50,564 nucleotides of DNA from Streptomyces rubellomurinus. GTDB taxonomy: Bacteria > Actinomycetota > Actinomycetes > Streptomycetales > Streptomycetaceae. The DNA lies in NCBI RefSeq assembly GCF_000961885.1, contig NZ_JZKH01000058.1:1-50564 (forward strand), given 5' to 3'. Both the position numbers and the translations under genes were made by a program. This document shows, one piece after another, positions 7,331 through 17,432 of this stretch (the first letter of the stretch is position 1; each line of letters begins with the position of its first letter). The notes under the pieces were generated by a model that saw only the letters and a program-made list of their open reading frames with translations, was not told where the DNA came from and did not search any database.

Positions 7331-8911
7331 ATGCACACCGTCGTCCGTGGAGCCGGCGCGCTCGGCCTGGCCGTGCTGCTGCTCGCCACCGCCACCGGCT
7401 GCCAGGGCGACCACCCGTCCGCCGCCGAGCCCGCGCCGAGCTCCCCGGCCACCGGCCCGTCCGGCGGCGGCACCCTCGCCGGGCAGCAGCCGCTGGACTG
7501 GCACGGCTGCCCGCCGCCCAGCGCCGCGCAGGGCGGCAGCGGCACCGCGCCCGCCGGGGACTGGCAGTGCGCCACCCTCAAGGTGCCGCTGGACCACGCC
7601 AAGCCGGACGCCGGCACCATCGACCTCGCGCTCATCCGCAGCCCGGCCAAGGACGAGCCGCACCGGATCGGCTCGCTGCTGTTCAACTTCGGCGGCCCCG
7701 GCGCCTCCGGCGTCGCCACCCTGCCCGCCCTGGCCGGCAGCTACGCCTCCCTCAACTCCCGCTACGACCTGGTGAGTTTCGACCCGCGCGGGGTCGGCGA
7801 CAGCGCCGGGGTGAGGTGCCTGGACGACGCGGCGACGGACGCCGACGCGGCCGTCGACGACACCCCGGGCGACCCGGCCGCGGTCAAGGCGCTGGACGAG
7901 AGCAACGCCCGGTTCACCGCCGCCTGCGAGCGCAACTCCGGCCGGGTGCTGCCGTACGTGGACACCGAGAGCGCCGCCCGCGACATCGACCTGCTGCGCC
8001 AGGCACTCGGCGACCAGAAACTCTCCTACTTCGGCATCAGCTACGGCACCCAGCTCGGCGGCGTCTACGCCCACCTGTTCCCGGAGCAGGTGGGCCGGAT
8101 GGTGCTGGACTCGGTGGTCGACCCGACCAAGGACCCGCAGCAGTCCGCGCTCGGCCAGGCCCAGGGCTTCCAACTCGCCCTGGAGGACTTCATGAAGGCC
8201 TGCGCCGCCCAGGCCGCGGCCGCCTGCCCGACCGGCGCCGGCGGCGCCGACGGCACCGCGAAGGTCTCCGAGCTGCTGCGGAAGGCCGAGCAGTCCCCAC
8301 TGCCCACCGCCGACGGCCGCAAGCTCACCGGGAGCCTCGCCGTCACCGGCATCGCCGGCGCCCTGTACAGCCAGGAGACCTGGCCCGCGCTGGCCACCGG
8401 CCTCACCGAGGCGATGGAGCAGGGCAGCGGCGACACCCTGCTCAAGCTCGCCGACTCGCTGCGCGGGCGCGACGCGCAGGGGCACTACAGCAACCTCGGC
8501 GCCGCGAACCGGGCGATCGGCTGCGCGGACGCCCGGCAGCGCTACTCCGACCAGGACGTCCAGCAGCAGCTGCCGAACTTCCGCGCCGCGTCCCCGGTCT
8601 TCGGCGAGTTCACCGCCTGGGGCCTGACCGGCTGCACCGGCTGGCCGGTCGCGGGCAAGACCGACCACCCGGAGGTCGCCGCCCCGGGGGCCGCCCCGAT
8701 CCTGGTGGTCGGCACCACCGGCGACCCGGCCACCCCGGTGGAGGGTGCCCGGGCGATGGCGCAGCAGCTCGGCGCGGGCGTCGGTGTCACCGTCACCCTC
8801 CAGGGCGAGGGCCACGGCGGCTACAACACCGGCAACCCGTGCCTGAAGCAGGCCGTCGACGGCTACCTCCTGGACGGCCGGGCGCCGGCGGACGGGACGG
8901 TCTGCAGCTGA
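7331..8911 (+). CDS. Secreted lipoprotein alpha/beta-hydrolase (SlpD/TAP-like tripeptidyl aminopeptidase family)
   Basis: A 526-residue exported serine hydrolase of the proline-iminopeptidase/tripeptidyl-aminopeptidase type found in Streptomyces. A signal peptide ends in a lipobox-like ATGC with C24 as the lipidation site, then a Ser/Pro-rich linker. The oxyanion segment LFNFGGPGASG and DPRGVGDS precede the nucleophile elbow GISYG (S237). The acidic residue is likely in VVGTTGDPATPVEGA and the histidine in GEGHGGYN near the C-terminus, followed by the TAP-like C-terminal region. It probably trims peptides at the cell surface. ATG at 7331 has a purine-rich GAGAGGTGG upstream. Confidence 0.88.
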   Translation: MHTVVRGAGALGLAVLLLATATGCQGDHPSAAEPAPSSPATGPSGGGTLAGQQPLDWHGCPPPSAAQGGSGTAPAGDWQCATLKVPLDHAKPDAGTIDLALIRSPAKDEPHRIGSLLFNFGGPGASGVATLPALAGSYASLNSRYDLVSFDPRGVGDSAGVRCLDDAATDADAAVDDTPGDPAAVKALDESNARFTAACERNSGRVLPYVDTESAARDIDLLRQALGDQKLSYFGISYGTQLGGVYAHLFPEQVGRMVLDSVVDPTKDPQQSALGQAQGFQLALEDFMKACAAQAAAACPTGAGGADGTAKVSELLRKAEQSPLPTADGRKLTGSLAVTGIAGALYSQETWPALATGLTEAMEQGSGDTLLKLADSLRGRDAQGHYSNLGAANRAIGCADARQRYSDQDVQQQLPNFRAASPVFGEFTAWGLTGCTGWPVAGKTDHPEVAAPGAAPILVVGTTGDPATPVEGARAMAQQLGAGVGVTVTLQGEGHGGYNTGNPCLKQAVDGYLLDGRAPADGTVCS

Positions 8912-8967
8912 AGTGGCCCAAACCAGGACGTACGAATTGGCTCTGGAAAGCGGGCCACTCGTCCCAC

Positions 8968-8973
8968 TAGGCT
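8968..8973 (+). promoter_or_regulatory. Leaderless promoter -10 (TAGGCT)
   Basis: TAGGCT lies 7 bases before the GTG at 8981, and no Shine-Dalgarno is present. This matches the usual arrangement of leaderless Streptomyces mRNAs; no good -35 is visible. Confidence 0.5.
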
Positions 8974-8980
8974 CACCGAC

Positions 8981-9595
8981 GTGAACAACGAGATCCCCAA
9001 GGTCGACTTCTACTTCGACCCCGTCTGCCCCTTCGCCTGGATCACCTCCCGCTGGATCCTGGAGGTCGCGCGCCAGCGCGAACTCGACCTCACCTTCCGG
9101 GTGATGAGCCTGTCCGTCCTCAACGAGGGCCGCACCGACCTGCCCGAGCGCTACCAGCGCCTGATGACCACCGGCTGGGGCCCCGTCCGGGTCTGCATCG
9201 CCGCCGCCGAGCAGCACGGCCAGCACGTGCTGCGCGACCTGTACACCGAGCTCGGCACCCGGTTCCACGACCAGGACCGCCCGGCGGACGAGGACGTCAT
9301 CCGCGAGGCCCTGGTCGCCGCCGGCCTGCCGGAGGAGCTCGCCGAGGCGGCCCACAGCACCGCGTACGACACCGCGCTGCGCAAGAGCCACCACGAGGGC
9401 ATGGACCCGGTCGGCGAGGAGGTCGGCACGCCGACCATCCACATCGACGGCGTCGCCTTCTTCGGCCCGGTGCTGAGCGCGATCCCGCGCGGCGAGGACG
9501 CCCTCAACGTCTTCGAGGGCGTGCGACTGCTCGCCGGGTACCCGAAGTTCTTCGAGCTGAAGCGGACCAGGACGGGTTCGCTGGACTTCTCCTGA
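8981..9595 (+). CDS. DsbA-family thioredoxin-fold protein (Rv2466c-like, mycothiol-linked)
   Basis: A 204-residue cytosolic DsbA-fold protein related to the actinobacterial mycothiol-dependent nitroreductase group. The N-terminal [13 protein letters not shown] carries the active-site CPF; only C16 is present, where Rv2466c has a second Cys. [18 protein letters not shown] is the cis-proline region. This single-Cys form could still do glutathione-S-transferase-like or mycothiol-dependent chemistry. The GTG start at 8981 is probably leaderless. A strong terminator follows at 9658-9701. Confidence 0.82.
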   Translation: MNNEIPKVDFYFDPVCPFAWITSRWILEVARQRELDLTFRVMSLSVLNEGRTDLPERYQRLMTTGWGPVRVCIAAAEQHGQHVLRDLYTELGTRFHDQDRPADEDVIREALVAAGLPEELAEAAHSTAYDTALRKSHHEGMDPVGEEVGTPTIHIDGVAFFGPVLSAIPRGEDALNVFEGVRLLAGYPKFFELKRTRTGSLDFS

Positions 9596-9657
9596 TCCAC
9601 GGTGGACGCCCTGCGGGGCGTCAACCCGCCCTCGACGGAAGGCGGTTGGCGGCACCT

Positions 9658-9701
9658 ACGGGCGGCCCGGTGAGCAGCGCCGGGCCGCCCGTCCGCGTTT
9701 T
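9658..9701 (+). terminator. Strong intrinsic terminator
   Basis: A perfect 13-bp stem, ACGGGCGGCCCGG (9658-9670) with CCGGGCCGCCCGT (9680-9692), 9-base loop, followed by ccgcgtttt. It ends the DsbA-like transcript. Confidence 0.85.
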
Positions 9702-9719
9702 CCGGGCCAGTGCGTTGAT

Positions 9720-9753
9720 TACTACGCGGCAAGTACTACGCGCCGTGTAGCAT
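9720..9753 (+). promoter_or_regulatory. Repeat-containing operator and leaderless promoter
   Basis: TACTACGCG is directly repeated at 9720-9728 and 9734-9742 (14-base phase). The right copy is the left half of an imperfect 19-base palindrome ending GTGTAGCA at 9752. TAGCAT at 9748-9753 is a -10 only 6 bases before the ATG at 9760. The CTAC...GTAG half-sites resemble BlaI/CopY-type operators, but no such regulator gene is in the window. Confidence 0.5.
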
Positions 9754-9759
9754 GCCGCC

Positions 9760-10053
9760 ATGGTCGAGCACACGTCGAGCACCACCGAAGCACCGCCCCG
9801 GGAACGCCACTTGACGGTGCGTGCGGACTGGCCGAAGGCCGCCGCCGCCCTGCTCGGAGCCGCCCTGCTGGCCGCCCAGGCGCCACCCGGCCTGGCGCAC
9901 GCCCTGGCCGACGCCGTCCAGGCCGAACGGCCGCTGGCGGACCACGTCGCCCCCGGCGTGCCCTGGCTGCCCGACGTGCTGCTGCACGGCGACCGGCCCG
10001 CCGGCCCCGCGGCCGCGGACCGTACGGGCGGGCCCGCCGGAGCCCGGCGGTGA
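9760..10053 (+). CDS. Small protein of unknown function, first gene of the ftsH-containing run
   Basis: A 97-residue protein with a polar N-terminus, an Ala/Leu-rich stretch at ~25-41 that could be a weak membrane helix, and a Pro/Gly/Ala-rich tail. I do not recognise a family. Support for being real: ATG at 9760 sits exactly at the expected leaderless position behind TAGCAT, an elaborate repeat operator precedes it, and its stop overlaps the GTG of the next gene (GTGA). It may be a small membrane-associated or regulatory peptide. Confidence 0.6.
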   Translation: MVEHTSSTTEAPPRERHLTVRADWPKAAAALLGAALLAAQAPPGLAHALADAVQAERPLADHVAPGVPWLPDVLLHGDRPAGPAAADRTGGPAGARR

Positions 10054-10991
10054 GCCGCGCACAGCGGCGGGCGCTCACGGCGTCGCTCCTGCTCGCCGTC
10101 GCCTTCACCGTCTTCGCGTACGTCACCACCCAGGCCAAGGGGCTCCGCGCCGCCAGCCCCTGGCAGGCGGACCCGTACGACGCGGTCGTCTCGTTCACCC
10201 TGTTCCTCGTCCCCGCGCTGGCCGCGGCGGCGACGGCCCGCTCCTGGCTCTGCCGGGGCGCGGCCCCGCAGCCCGGCCACCGGGTGGACCAACTCCTGCG
10301 CGCCGCCCGGCTGGGCGTGCTGCTGGTCGCGGCCACCGCCGCCACCGACTGGGCGGCGGTCGCGCTGCGGGCGGAACGCGAGCGCTGGGGCGCGCCCACG
10401 GTGTGGCTGATCGCCGCCCTGGTGCCGCTGACCGCCGGCGCGGCCCGGTGCCTGCGGCTGCTCCGGCGCGCCACCCGCGAACCGGCCCCGGCCCCGCCGC
10501 CGGAAGAACGGCGCCGGCCCGGCGGCGACTGGCTGGACGACCTAGTGCTGCTCGCCGCCCCGATCGCCGACCTCACGACCGCCGCCGCCCTGTTGCGCCG
10601 CCACCTCGTCGCGGCCGCGGCCGGGCTCAGCCTGCTCGCCGCGGCCGGCCTGGTCGCCGGGCAGGCGATCGGCGAGGGCCGGCCTGGGCCGCTCGTCGCG
10701 CTGGTCGAACTCTCCGTGTTCACCTGCGGGTTCTTCGCGTTCTGCCTGCTCGGCGACGCGGTGCTGCGGATCGCCGCCACCGGTTCGCCGTGGAGCCCCG
10801 CCCGCGCCGCCGCCTTCGCCGCCGCCCTGGCCGTCCCGGTCAGCGGCAGCCTGCGCTCCGCCCTCTGGCACCTGGCCGGCCTCCCGGGCACGGCCGACTC
10901 ACCGGGCCGCCTGCTCGCCCTGATGGCCGGCTGCGCCCTCCTCGCCGCCACCGCCACCCTGACCGCCGCCCGCGCCCGGCACCTGCCGTGA
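10050..10991 (+). CDS. Polytopic membrane protein of unknown function
   Basis: A 313-residue protein with about eight hydrophobic segments, beginning with a helix at ~10-28 and ending with helices at ~247-266 and ~290-307. The N-terminal SPWQADPYDAVVSFTLFLVPALAA looks like a conserved motif seen in Streptomyces membrane proteins, but I cannot name the family. GTG at 10050 overlaps the preceding stop (GTGA), and its own stop overlaps the Nudix GTG in the same way, so all are co-translated. Confidence 0.75.
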   Translation: MSRAQRRALTASLLLAVAFTVFAYVTTQAKGLRAASPWQADPYDAVVSFTLFLVPALAAAATARSWLCRGAAPQPGHRVDQLLRAARLGVLLVAATAATDWAAVALRAERERWGAPTVWLIAALVPLTAGAARCLRLLRRATREPAPAPPPEERRRPGGDWLDDLVLLAAPIADLTTAAALLRRHLVAAAAGLSLLAAAGLVAGQAIGEGRPGPLVALVELSVFTCGFFAFCLLGDAVLRIAATGSPWSPARAAAFAAALAVPVSGSLRSALWHLAGLPGTADSPGRLLALMAGCALLAATATLTAARARHLP

Positions 10992-11548
10992 CCGAACCGG
11001 TGGAACCGGTGGAACGGGTGGACGGGCAGGACCGCGTGCTCGGCGTGGTCGAGCGCGCCGAGGCGATCCGCCGCGGCTGGCTGCACCGGGTCGCCACCAC
11101 CGTCTGCCGGGACGCGACCGGTCGGGTGCTGGTCCACCGCCGCCCGGACGGCGCGAGCCGCTTCGCAGGGCAGTACGACCTGATGGTCGGCGGCGCCGTA
11201 CGGGTGGGGGAGTCGTACGCCGCGGCGGCGGAGCGGGAGGTGGGCGAGGAACTGGGCGTGGCCGTGGCCGTGCGGCACCGCTTCACCTTCCAGTGCCGCG
11301 GCGCGATCGCCCCGTACTGGCTGGCCGTCCATGAGGCGGTGCTGCCTGCGGGCCGCCTCGCGGTCGATCCGGAGGCGATCGCCTGGTACGGCTGGCTGGG
11401 CCTGTCCGAGCTGGCGCGGGCCGTGCGGCGGTGGCCGTTCGTGCCGGACGGGCAGGTGGCGTTCGGCCGGTACCTGCGAGGACTCCCGTCCGGGGCCCGG
11501 CCGTCCGACCATGGAGGGGAAGGCCCGGTGGTGGGCGAGAGGCGGTGA
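10988..11548 (+). CDS. Nudix hydrolase
   Basis: A 186-residue pyrophosphohydrolase. The Nudix box fits Gx5Ex7REUxEExGU perfectly in two parts: GAVRVGESYAAAAE then REVGEELGV. Upstream VCRDATGRVLVHRRP resembles IDI/YfcD-like Nudix proteins that hydrolyse nucleoside diphosphate-linked compounds. GTG at 10988 overlaps the membrane-protein stop. The TGA (11546-11548) abuts the next GTG, so it is part of the same transcription unit as the FtsH gene. Substrate unknown. Confidence 0.88.
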   Translation: MTEPVEPVERVDGQDRVLGVVERAEAIRRGWLHRVATTVCRDATGRVLVHRRPDGASRFAGQYDLMVGGAVRVGESYAAAAEREVGEELGVAVAVRHRFTFQCRGAIAPYWLAVHEAVLPAGRLAVDPEAIAWYGWLGLSELARAVRRWPFVPDGQVAFGRYLRGLPSGARPSDHGGEGPVVGERR

Positions 11549-13528
<1,980 letters not shown>

Positions 13529-13642
13529 CGCCGGGGCTGGCGGAGCTGCCGGGAACTGCCGGAGCTACCGGGGCGGGGCCGCCGCAGGCCCGGCCGGGGC
13601 CCGGGTGGATGATGGCACGGTCCCGACCCGAAGGAGCCGACC

Positions 13643-14482
13643 ATGACCGAAACCCTGCCCGCGGACGTCCAGCGCGAGATCGCCCTGGTCCTCGGGGTGG
13701 CGCCCGTCGCCGACCCCGCGAAGGAGGCCGAACGCCGGGTCGCCTTCCTCGCCGACCAGCTGCGGGCCTCGGGCTCGCGCACCCTGGTGCTGGGCATCAG
13801 CGGCGGGGTGGACTCCACCACCACCGGGCGGCTGTGCCAGCTCGCCGTCGAGCGGCTGCGCGCCGAGGGGTACCAGGCGTCCTTCACCGCGATGCGGCTG
13901 CCCTACGGCGTCCAGGCGGACGAGGCGGACGCCCAGCGCGCCCTCGAGTTCATCCGGGCCGACGAGCTGCTGACCGTCGACGTCAAGCCGGCGACCGACG
14001 CGGCCTTCGACGCCCTGCTGGCCGCCGGGCTCACCTTCCGCGACCACGCCCACGAGGACTTCGTGCGCGGCAACGTCAAGGCCCGCCAGCGGATGGTGGT
14101 CCAGTACGCGGCCGCCGGCGCCGCCGGCGGCCTGGTCGTCGGCACCGACCACGCGGCCGAGGCGGCCGTCGGCTTCTTCACCAAGTTCGGCGACGGCGCG
14201 GCCGACGTGATGCCGCTCTCCGGCCTGACGAAGCGTCAGGTCCGCGCGGTGGCCGCTCACTTGGGGGCGCCCGAGGAGCTGGTCGGCAAGGTCCCCACCG
14301 CGGACCTGGAGAACCTCGCCCCCGGGAAGCCCGACGAGGACGCCCTCGGCGTCGAGTACAACGACCTGGACGACTTCCTGGAGGGCCGCCCGGTCAGCGA
14401 GCAGGTCTTCGAGACCGTCCTCGGCCACTACCGCCGCACCGAGCACAAGCGGGCCCTGCCGGTCACCCCGGGCCTCGCGTGA
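13643..14482 (+). CDS. nadE: Ammonia-dependent NAD(+) synthetase
   Basis: A 279-residue cytosolic enzyme converting deamido-NAD, ATP and ammonia to NAD. The PP-loop SGGVDS is at residues 53-58. [16 protein letters not shown] and [35 protein letters not shown] segments are classic NadE; the length matches the short, glutaminase-free form. ATG at 13643 follows GAAGGAG with 7 bases of spacing. Its stop overlaps the GTG of the ADP-ribosylglycohydrolase, coupling NAD synthesis with ADP-ribose removal. Confidence 0.95.
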   Translation: MTETLPADVQREIALVLGVAPVADPAKEAERRVAFLADQLRASGSRTLVLGISGGVDSTTTGRLCQLAVERLRAEGYQASFTAMRLPYGVQADEADAQRALEFIRADELLTVDVKPATDAAFDALLAAGLTFRDHAHEDFVRGNVKARQRMVVQYAAAGAAGGLVVGTDHAAEAAVGFFTKFGDGAADVMPLSGLTKRQVRAVAAHLGAPEELVGKVPTADLENLAPGKPDEDALGVEYNDLDDFLEGRPVSEQVFETVLGHYRRTEHKRALPVTPGLA

Positions 14483-15417
14483 CCGACCCGGACGCCCGAG
14501 CGGGCCGCGCCGCCGGCGCCGTCCTCGGCGCGGCGGTGGGCGACGCCCTCGGCGCGCCCTACGAGTTCGGCCCGGCCGGTGCCTTCACGGCCGGGCCCGG
14601 CGAGCCGGTCGCGGGCGGCGGCTGGGAGCGCGGCGAGGCCACCGACGACACCCAGATGGCCGTGCTGGTCGCCGAATCGCTGCTGGAGCGAGGGGAGTTG
14701 GACCTTCCCGACATCTTCGACCGGTTCCGCCGGTGGGCCGCCGCCGACCCCAAGGACATCGGCATCCAGACCGAGGACGTCCTCACCAACGGCATGCCCT
14801 GGGACCTCGCGGCCGCTGTCCACTTCAACACCACGCTGCGCGCCGCCGGCAACGGCGCCCTGATGCGCGCCGCCACCTCCGCCGTCGCCTTCGCCGGGGC
14901 CGGACGGCGGGCCACCATGGACGCCGCCCGCCGGATCGCCGCCCTCACCCACGGCGACCGGGCCGCCTGGGAGGGCACGGCGATCTTCCACGAGCTGGTC
15001 CGCCTCGCCCTCGACGGCGCCGACCCGCTCGCCGCGATCCCCGCCACCCTCGCCGAGATCCACCCCGACCACCGCGAGCGCTACGCGACCGTCCTCGCCC
15101 CCGACTGGCACCCCGACCGGGCCACCGAGGCCAACGGGGCCGTCTGGCCGTGCCTCGGCTCCGCCGTCTGGGCGCTGCGCACCACCGGCGACTACCGCTC
15201 GGCCGTCCACGCCGCGATCGACCTCGGCGGCGACACCGACACGGTGGCCGCCGTCACCGGAGGCCTGGCCGGTGCCCGGTACGGCCTGGCGGCGATCCCG
15301 GAGAGCTGGCTGGAGCCGCTGCACGTACCGCTGCCGGGCTTCGGCGGTCGGGTCCTGCGGGTGGCCGAACTGCTGGCGATGGCCGAGGAGTTGGCCGCCG
15401 GGATCAGAGAGTCGTGA
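14479..15417 (+). CDS. ADP-ribosylglycohydrolase family protein (DraG-like)
   Basis: A 312-residue member of the ADP-ribosylhydrolase (ARH/DraG) family that removes ADP-ribose from proteins or small molecules using two metal ions. Motifs: [13 protein letters not shown] at ~17-29, TDDT at 55-58 and the C-terminal metal site GGDTDT (D252, D254). GTG at 14479 overlaps the nadE stop (GTGA). The 3' end overlaps the convergent membrane-protein gene by 14 bases. The target is unknown; the operon with nadE suggests a link to NAD turnover. Confidence 0.9.
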   Translation: MTDPDARAGRAAGAVLGAAVGDALGAPYEFGPAGAFTAGPGEPVAGGGWERGEATDDTQMAVLVAESLLERGELDLPDIFDRFRRWAAADPKDIGIQTEDVLTNGMPWDLAAAVHFNTTLRAAGNGALMRAATSAVAFAGAGRRATMDAARRIAALTHGDRAAWEGTAIFHELVRLALDGADPLAAIPATLAEIHPDHRERYATVLAPDWHPDRATEANGAVWPCLGSAVWALRTTGDYRSAVHAAIDLGGDTDTVAAVTGGLAGARYGLAAIPESWLEPLHVPLPGFGGRVLRVAELLAMAEELAAGIRES

Positions 15418-15742
15418 TCGCCGGGATGACCACCCCGGCGGGCAGCACCACGGTGGCGAAGAAGGCACCCAGCATCGCGTAGCGCCAGCGGCGCTGGACG
15501 GTCGAACCCCGGCCCGCGACGGCCAGGCCGACCAAGGTCATGAACAGCACGAGGCCGACGAGGGCGCACGTCTGCTTCATCGCCGCGTGGTGTTCGTCGG
15601 GGGTCTGCTGTCCCGCCCATCGCCAGATCCGGCTGAGCAGGAAGGCGCCGGCGATCGCCGCGAGCGTGCCGAAGGTCACGCCACCGGCGGCATCGCCGGA
15701 CTCCCGGCCCCGCCCCTTGCTCCCCGCTTCGGCCTCTGCCAT
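15404..15742 (-). CDS. Small membrane protein of unknown function
   Basis: A 112-residue protein with a charged N-terminus (AEAEAGSKGRGRESGD) and three hydrophobic segments (~20-36, ~54-70, ~84-108). No family recognised. ATG at 15742 has a GGGGGG purine run upstream. Its promoter faces that of the TsaA-like gene: TACCGT on minus (15783-15788) and TACGGT on plus (15782-15787) overlap within one palindromic patch. Its 3' end overlaps the ADP-ribosylglycohydrolase gene. Confidence 0.7.
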   Translation of the reverse strand: MAEAEAGSKGRGRESGDAAGGVTFGTLAAIAGAFLLSRIWRWAGQQTPDEHHAAMKQTCALVGLVLFMTLVGLAVAGRGSTVQRRWRYAMLGAFFATVVLPAGVVIPAITTL

Positions 15743-15824
15743 CGCACAGCCCCCCGCCGTCCGACCTTTCCTGCCGCTCGCTACGGTACCCGTGATCGGT
15801 ATCGACTCCGAAGGGGGAGCAGGC

Positions 15825-16307
15825 GTGGACGAGGTGACGACGCGTCCGGTGGCGCGGGTGGTCGGCGGGCGCACGGAGGTGCGGGACGACGACTGGGGCG
15901 GTGTCGAGGCGGTGATCCGGCTGGACGGCGAGCGGTTCACCGAGGAGGCGCTGTACGGCCTGGCGGACTTCTCGCACCTGGAGGTGGTCTACCACTTCGA
16001 CCGCGTCCCGGAGGAGAAGATCGAGACCGGCGCCCGGCACCCGCGCGGGAACGCCGACTGGCCGCTGGTCGGCATCTTCGCCCAGCGCGGCAAGAACCGC
16101 CCGAACCGGCTCGGCGTCTCCCGCTGCGCGCTGGTCCGGGTGGACGGGCTGGACGTGCACGTCACCGGCCTGGACGCGGTGGACGGCACGCCGGTGCTGG
16201 ACCTCAAGCCCTACCTGGCCGAGTTCGGCCCGCGCGGCGAGGTGCGCCAGCCGGAGTGGTCGGTCGAGCTGATGCGCGCGTACTACGAGCGCGAGTCGGA
16301 CGGCTGA
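15825..16307 (+). CDS. TsaA-like/TrmO-type SAM-dependent methyltransferase
   Basis: A 160-residue protein of the UPF0066 (TsaA-like) beta-barrel family; characterised members such as TrmO methylate N6 of t6A37 in tRNA. The core is recognisable: PLVGIFAQRGKNRPNRLGVS, then VTGLDAVDGTPVLDLKPYLAEF. The local HPRGN and QRGKNRPNRLG differ from the canonical SPxRPNPIG, so it may belong to a side branch. GTG at 15825 follows GGGGGAG with about 5 bases of spacing. Confidence 0.75.
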   Translation: MDEVTTRPVARVVGGRTEVRDDDWGGVEAVIRLDGERFTEEALYGLADFSHLEVVYHFDRVPEEKIETGARHPRGNADWPLVGIFAQRGKNRPNRLGVSRCALVRVDGLDVHVTGLDAVDGTPVLDLKPYLAEFGPRGEVRQPEWSVELMRAYYERESDG

Positions 16308-16315
16308 GCCGGGCG

Positions 16316-16359
16316 GCGGCCCGTGCGCGGCCCGTACGTGGCCCGTGCGCGGCCCGTGC
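16316..16359. repeat. 11-bp tandem repeat in a convergent gap
   Basis: Four copies of GCGGCCCGTGC with single-base variants run from 16316 to 16359. They are flanked by GGCTGAGCC (16302-16310) and GGCTCAGCC (about 16361-16369), which can pair and may form a bidirectional terminator. Confidence 0.65.
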
Positions 16360-16409
16360 GCGGCTCAGCCGCCCGGTGGCCCGTCACCCGGCCCAGCGGG
16401 AACGATTCG

Positions 16410-17141
16410 TCACTCCCCGTCGCCGTCCGCGTCCGGGGCCGCGCTCGGCGCGCCGCCGCCCTTGATGTTGAGCTTGGCCTCGGCCGTGGTCCAGTCCGTG
16501 GCGATCGCGCTCTGGACCTGGGCCAGGGTCACCTGCCCCTTGCAGAGCGCGGTGTGCAGGTGGGTCTCCACCGAGTCCTTGGGGTTGTTGGGCCCCTTGC
16601 CCGGCACGTGGTCGGGGGACGGCGGCTGGACCCACAGGTTGCGCGGGTCGTTCGGGTCGCCGCCGAGCTGCAGGCTGATCAGGTGGTCGTACTCGGAGTC
16701 GCCCATCGGCCCGCTGTAGCCGTACGACTTGGCGTTCTCGGCCTTCTCCTTGCCGGTGATGTTCGCCGGCGGCCGGACGGTCGAGGTGTAGCCGCCCTGC
16801 TTGCAGATGGTGTCCTTGAGGTTGGCCTGGGTGACGGCCGGGCTGATCGCGCCCGGGGTGCACTTCGGGTCGGGCAGCGGCTGCTTGTCGGCCGTGTAGC
16901 GGTAGTGGCAGCTGCCGGCCGCGGGCTGCGGCTGGGCGTCGTACGAGCTCTTCGGGCCGGGACCGGTCGCGATGTTCGCCGGGGCGGCGGCGTCCCCGGC
17001 GGGCGCGGCCGCCGCGCTGTGGTTGCTCTCCTTGCCGTCGGCCGGCTTGGCGGTGTGGCCTCCGCCGGACGAGCAGCCTGCGGCGGCGGCGAGCAGCACG
17101 GCCGCGGCCATGGCCAGGGCACCTCGGGCGGGAGCCTGCAC
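16410..17141 (-). CDS. Lipoprotein with HNH-nuclease-like core
   Basis: A 243-residue predicted lipoprotein. The signal peptide ends in LLAAAAGC with C23 as the lipidation site, then a low-complexity Ala/Ser linker. The C-terminal half has YDHLISLQLGG (D152, H153) followed by PRNLW (N168) and a later NNPKDSVE, a spacing like HNH/endonuclease-VII folds where DH...GG...NL...N..K forms the metal site; cysteines at 78, 94, 113 and 200 may form disulfides outside the membrane. GTG at 17141 follows GGAGGA. It could be a surface nuclease or a non-catalytic fold; no partner gene is adjacent. Confidence 0.65.
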   Translation of the reverse strand: MQAPARGALAMAAAVLLAAAAGCSSGGGHTAKPADGKESNHSAAAAPAGDAAAPANIATGPGPKSSYDAQPQPAAGSCHYRYTADKQPLPDPKCTPGAISPAVTQANLKDTICKQGGYTSTVRPPANITGKEKAENAKSYGYSGPMGDSEYDHLISLQLGGDPNDPRNLWVQPPSPDHVPGKGPNNPKDSVETHLHTALCKGQVTLAQVQSAIATDWTTAEAKLNIKGGGAPSAAPDADGDGE

Positions 17142-17432
17142 GGGAGTTCCTCCAGGTCGTTGCGGTGGGACGGGCGGCCGCCTGGTGGATTTGTCGGTGG
17201 CCGCGCCAGCGGACACTACCGTGCGGACAGGGCCGAAGGAGTGACGCCGCGTCCGGCGCGGGAAGGGCCCGACCGGCGCGCGGAATCGTTTCGGCACGAA
17301 CCCCCGTTCTCGCCCGCGGGCCCCCGTGCCGGCGCCGTGACCGGCGCCACACCCGCCCGAGGGGCGCGGCACCGGCGTGTCGGACGGGCCGTCAACGGGA
17401 CCAGGGCGGGCCCGATCGGCGCCCCCGCCGGC

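Noticed and set aside
7022..9655. 877-residue minus-strand reading frame
   Set aside because: Antisense shadow of the lipoprotein hydrolase and DsbA-like genes.
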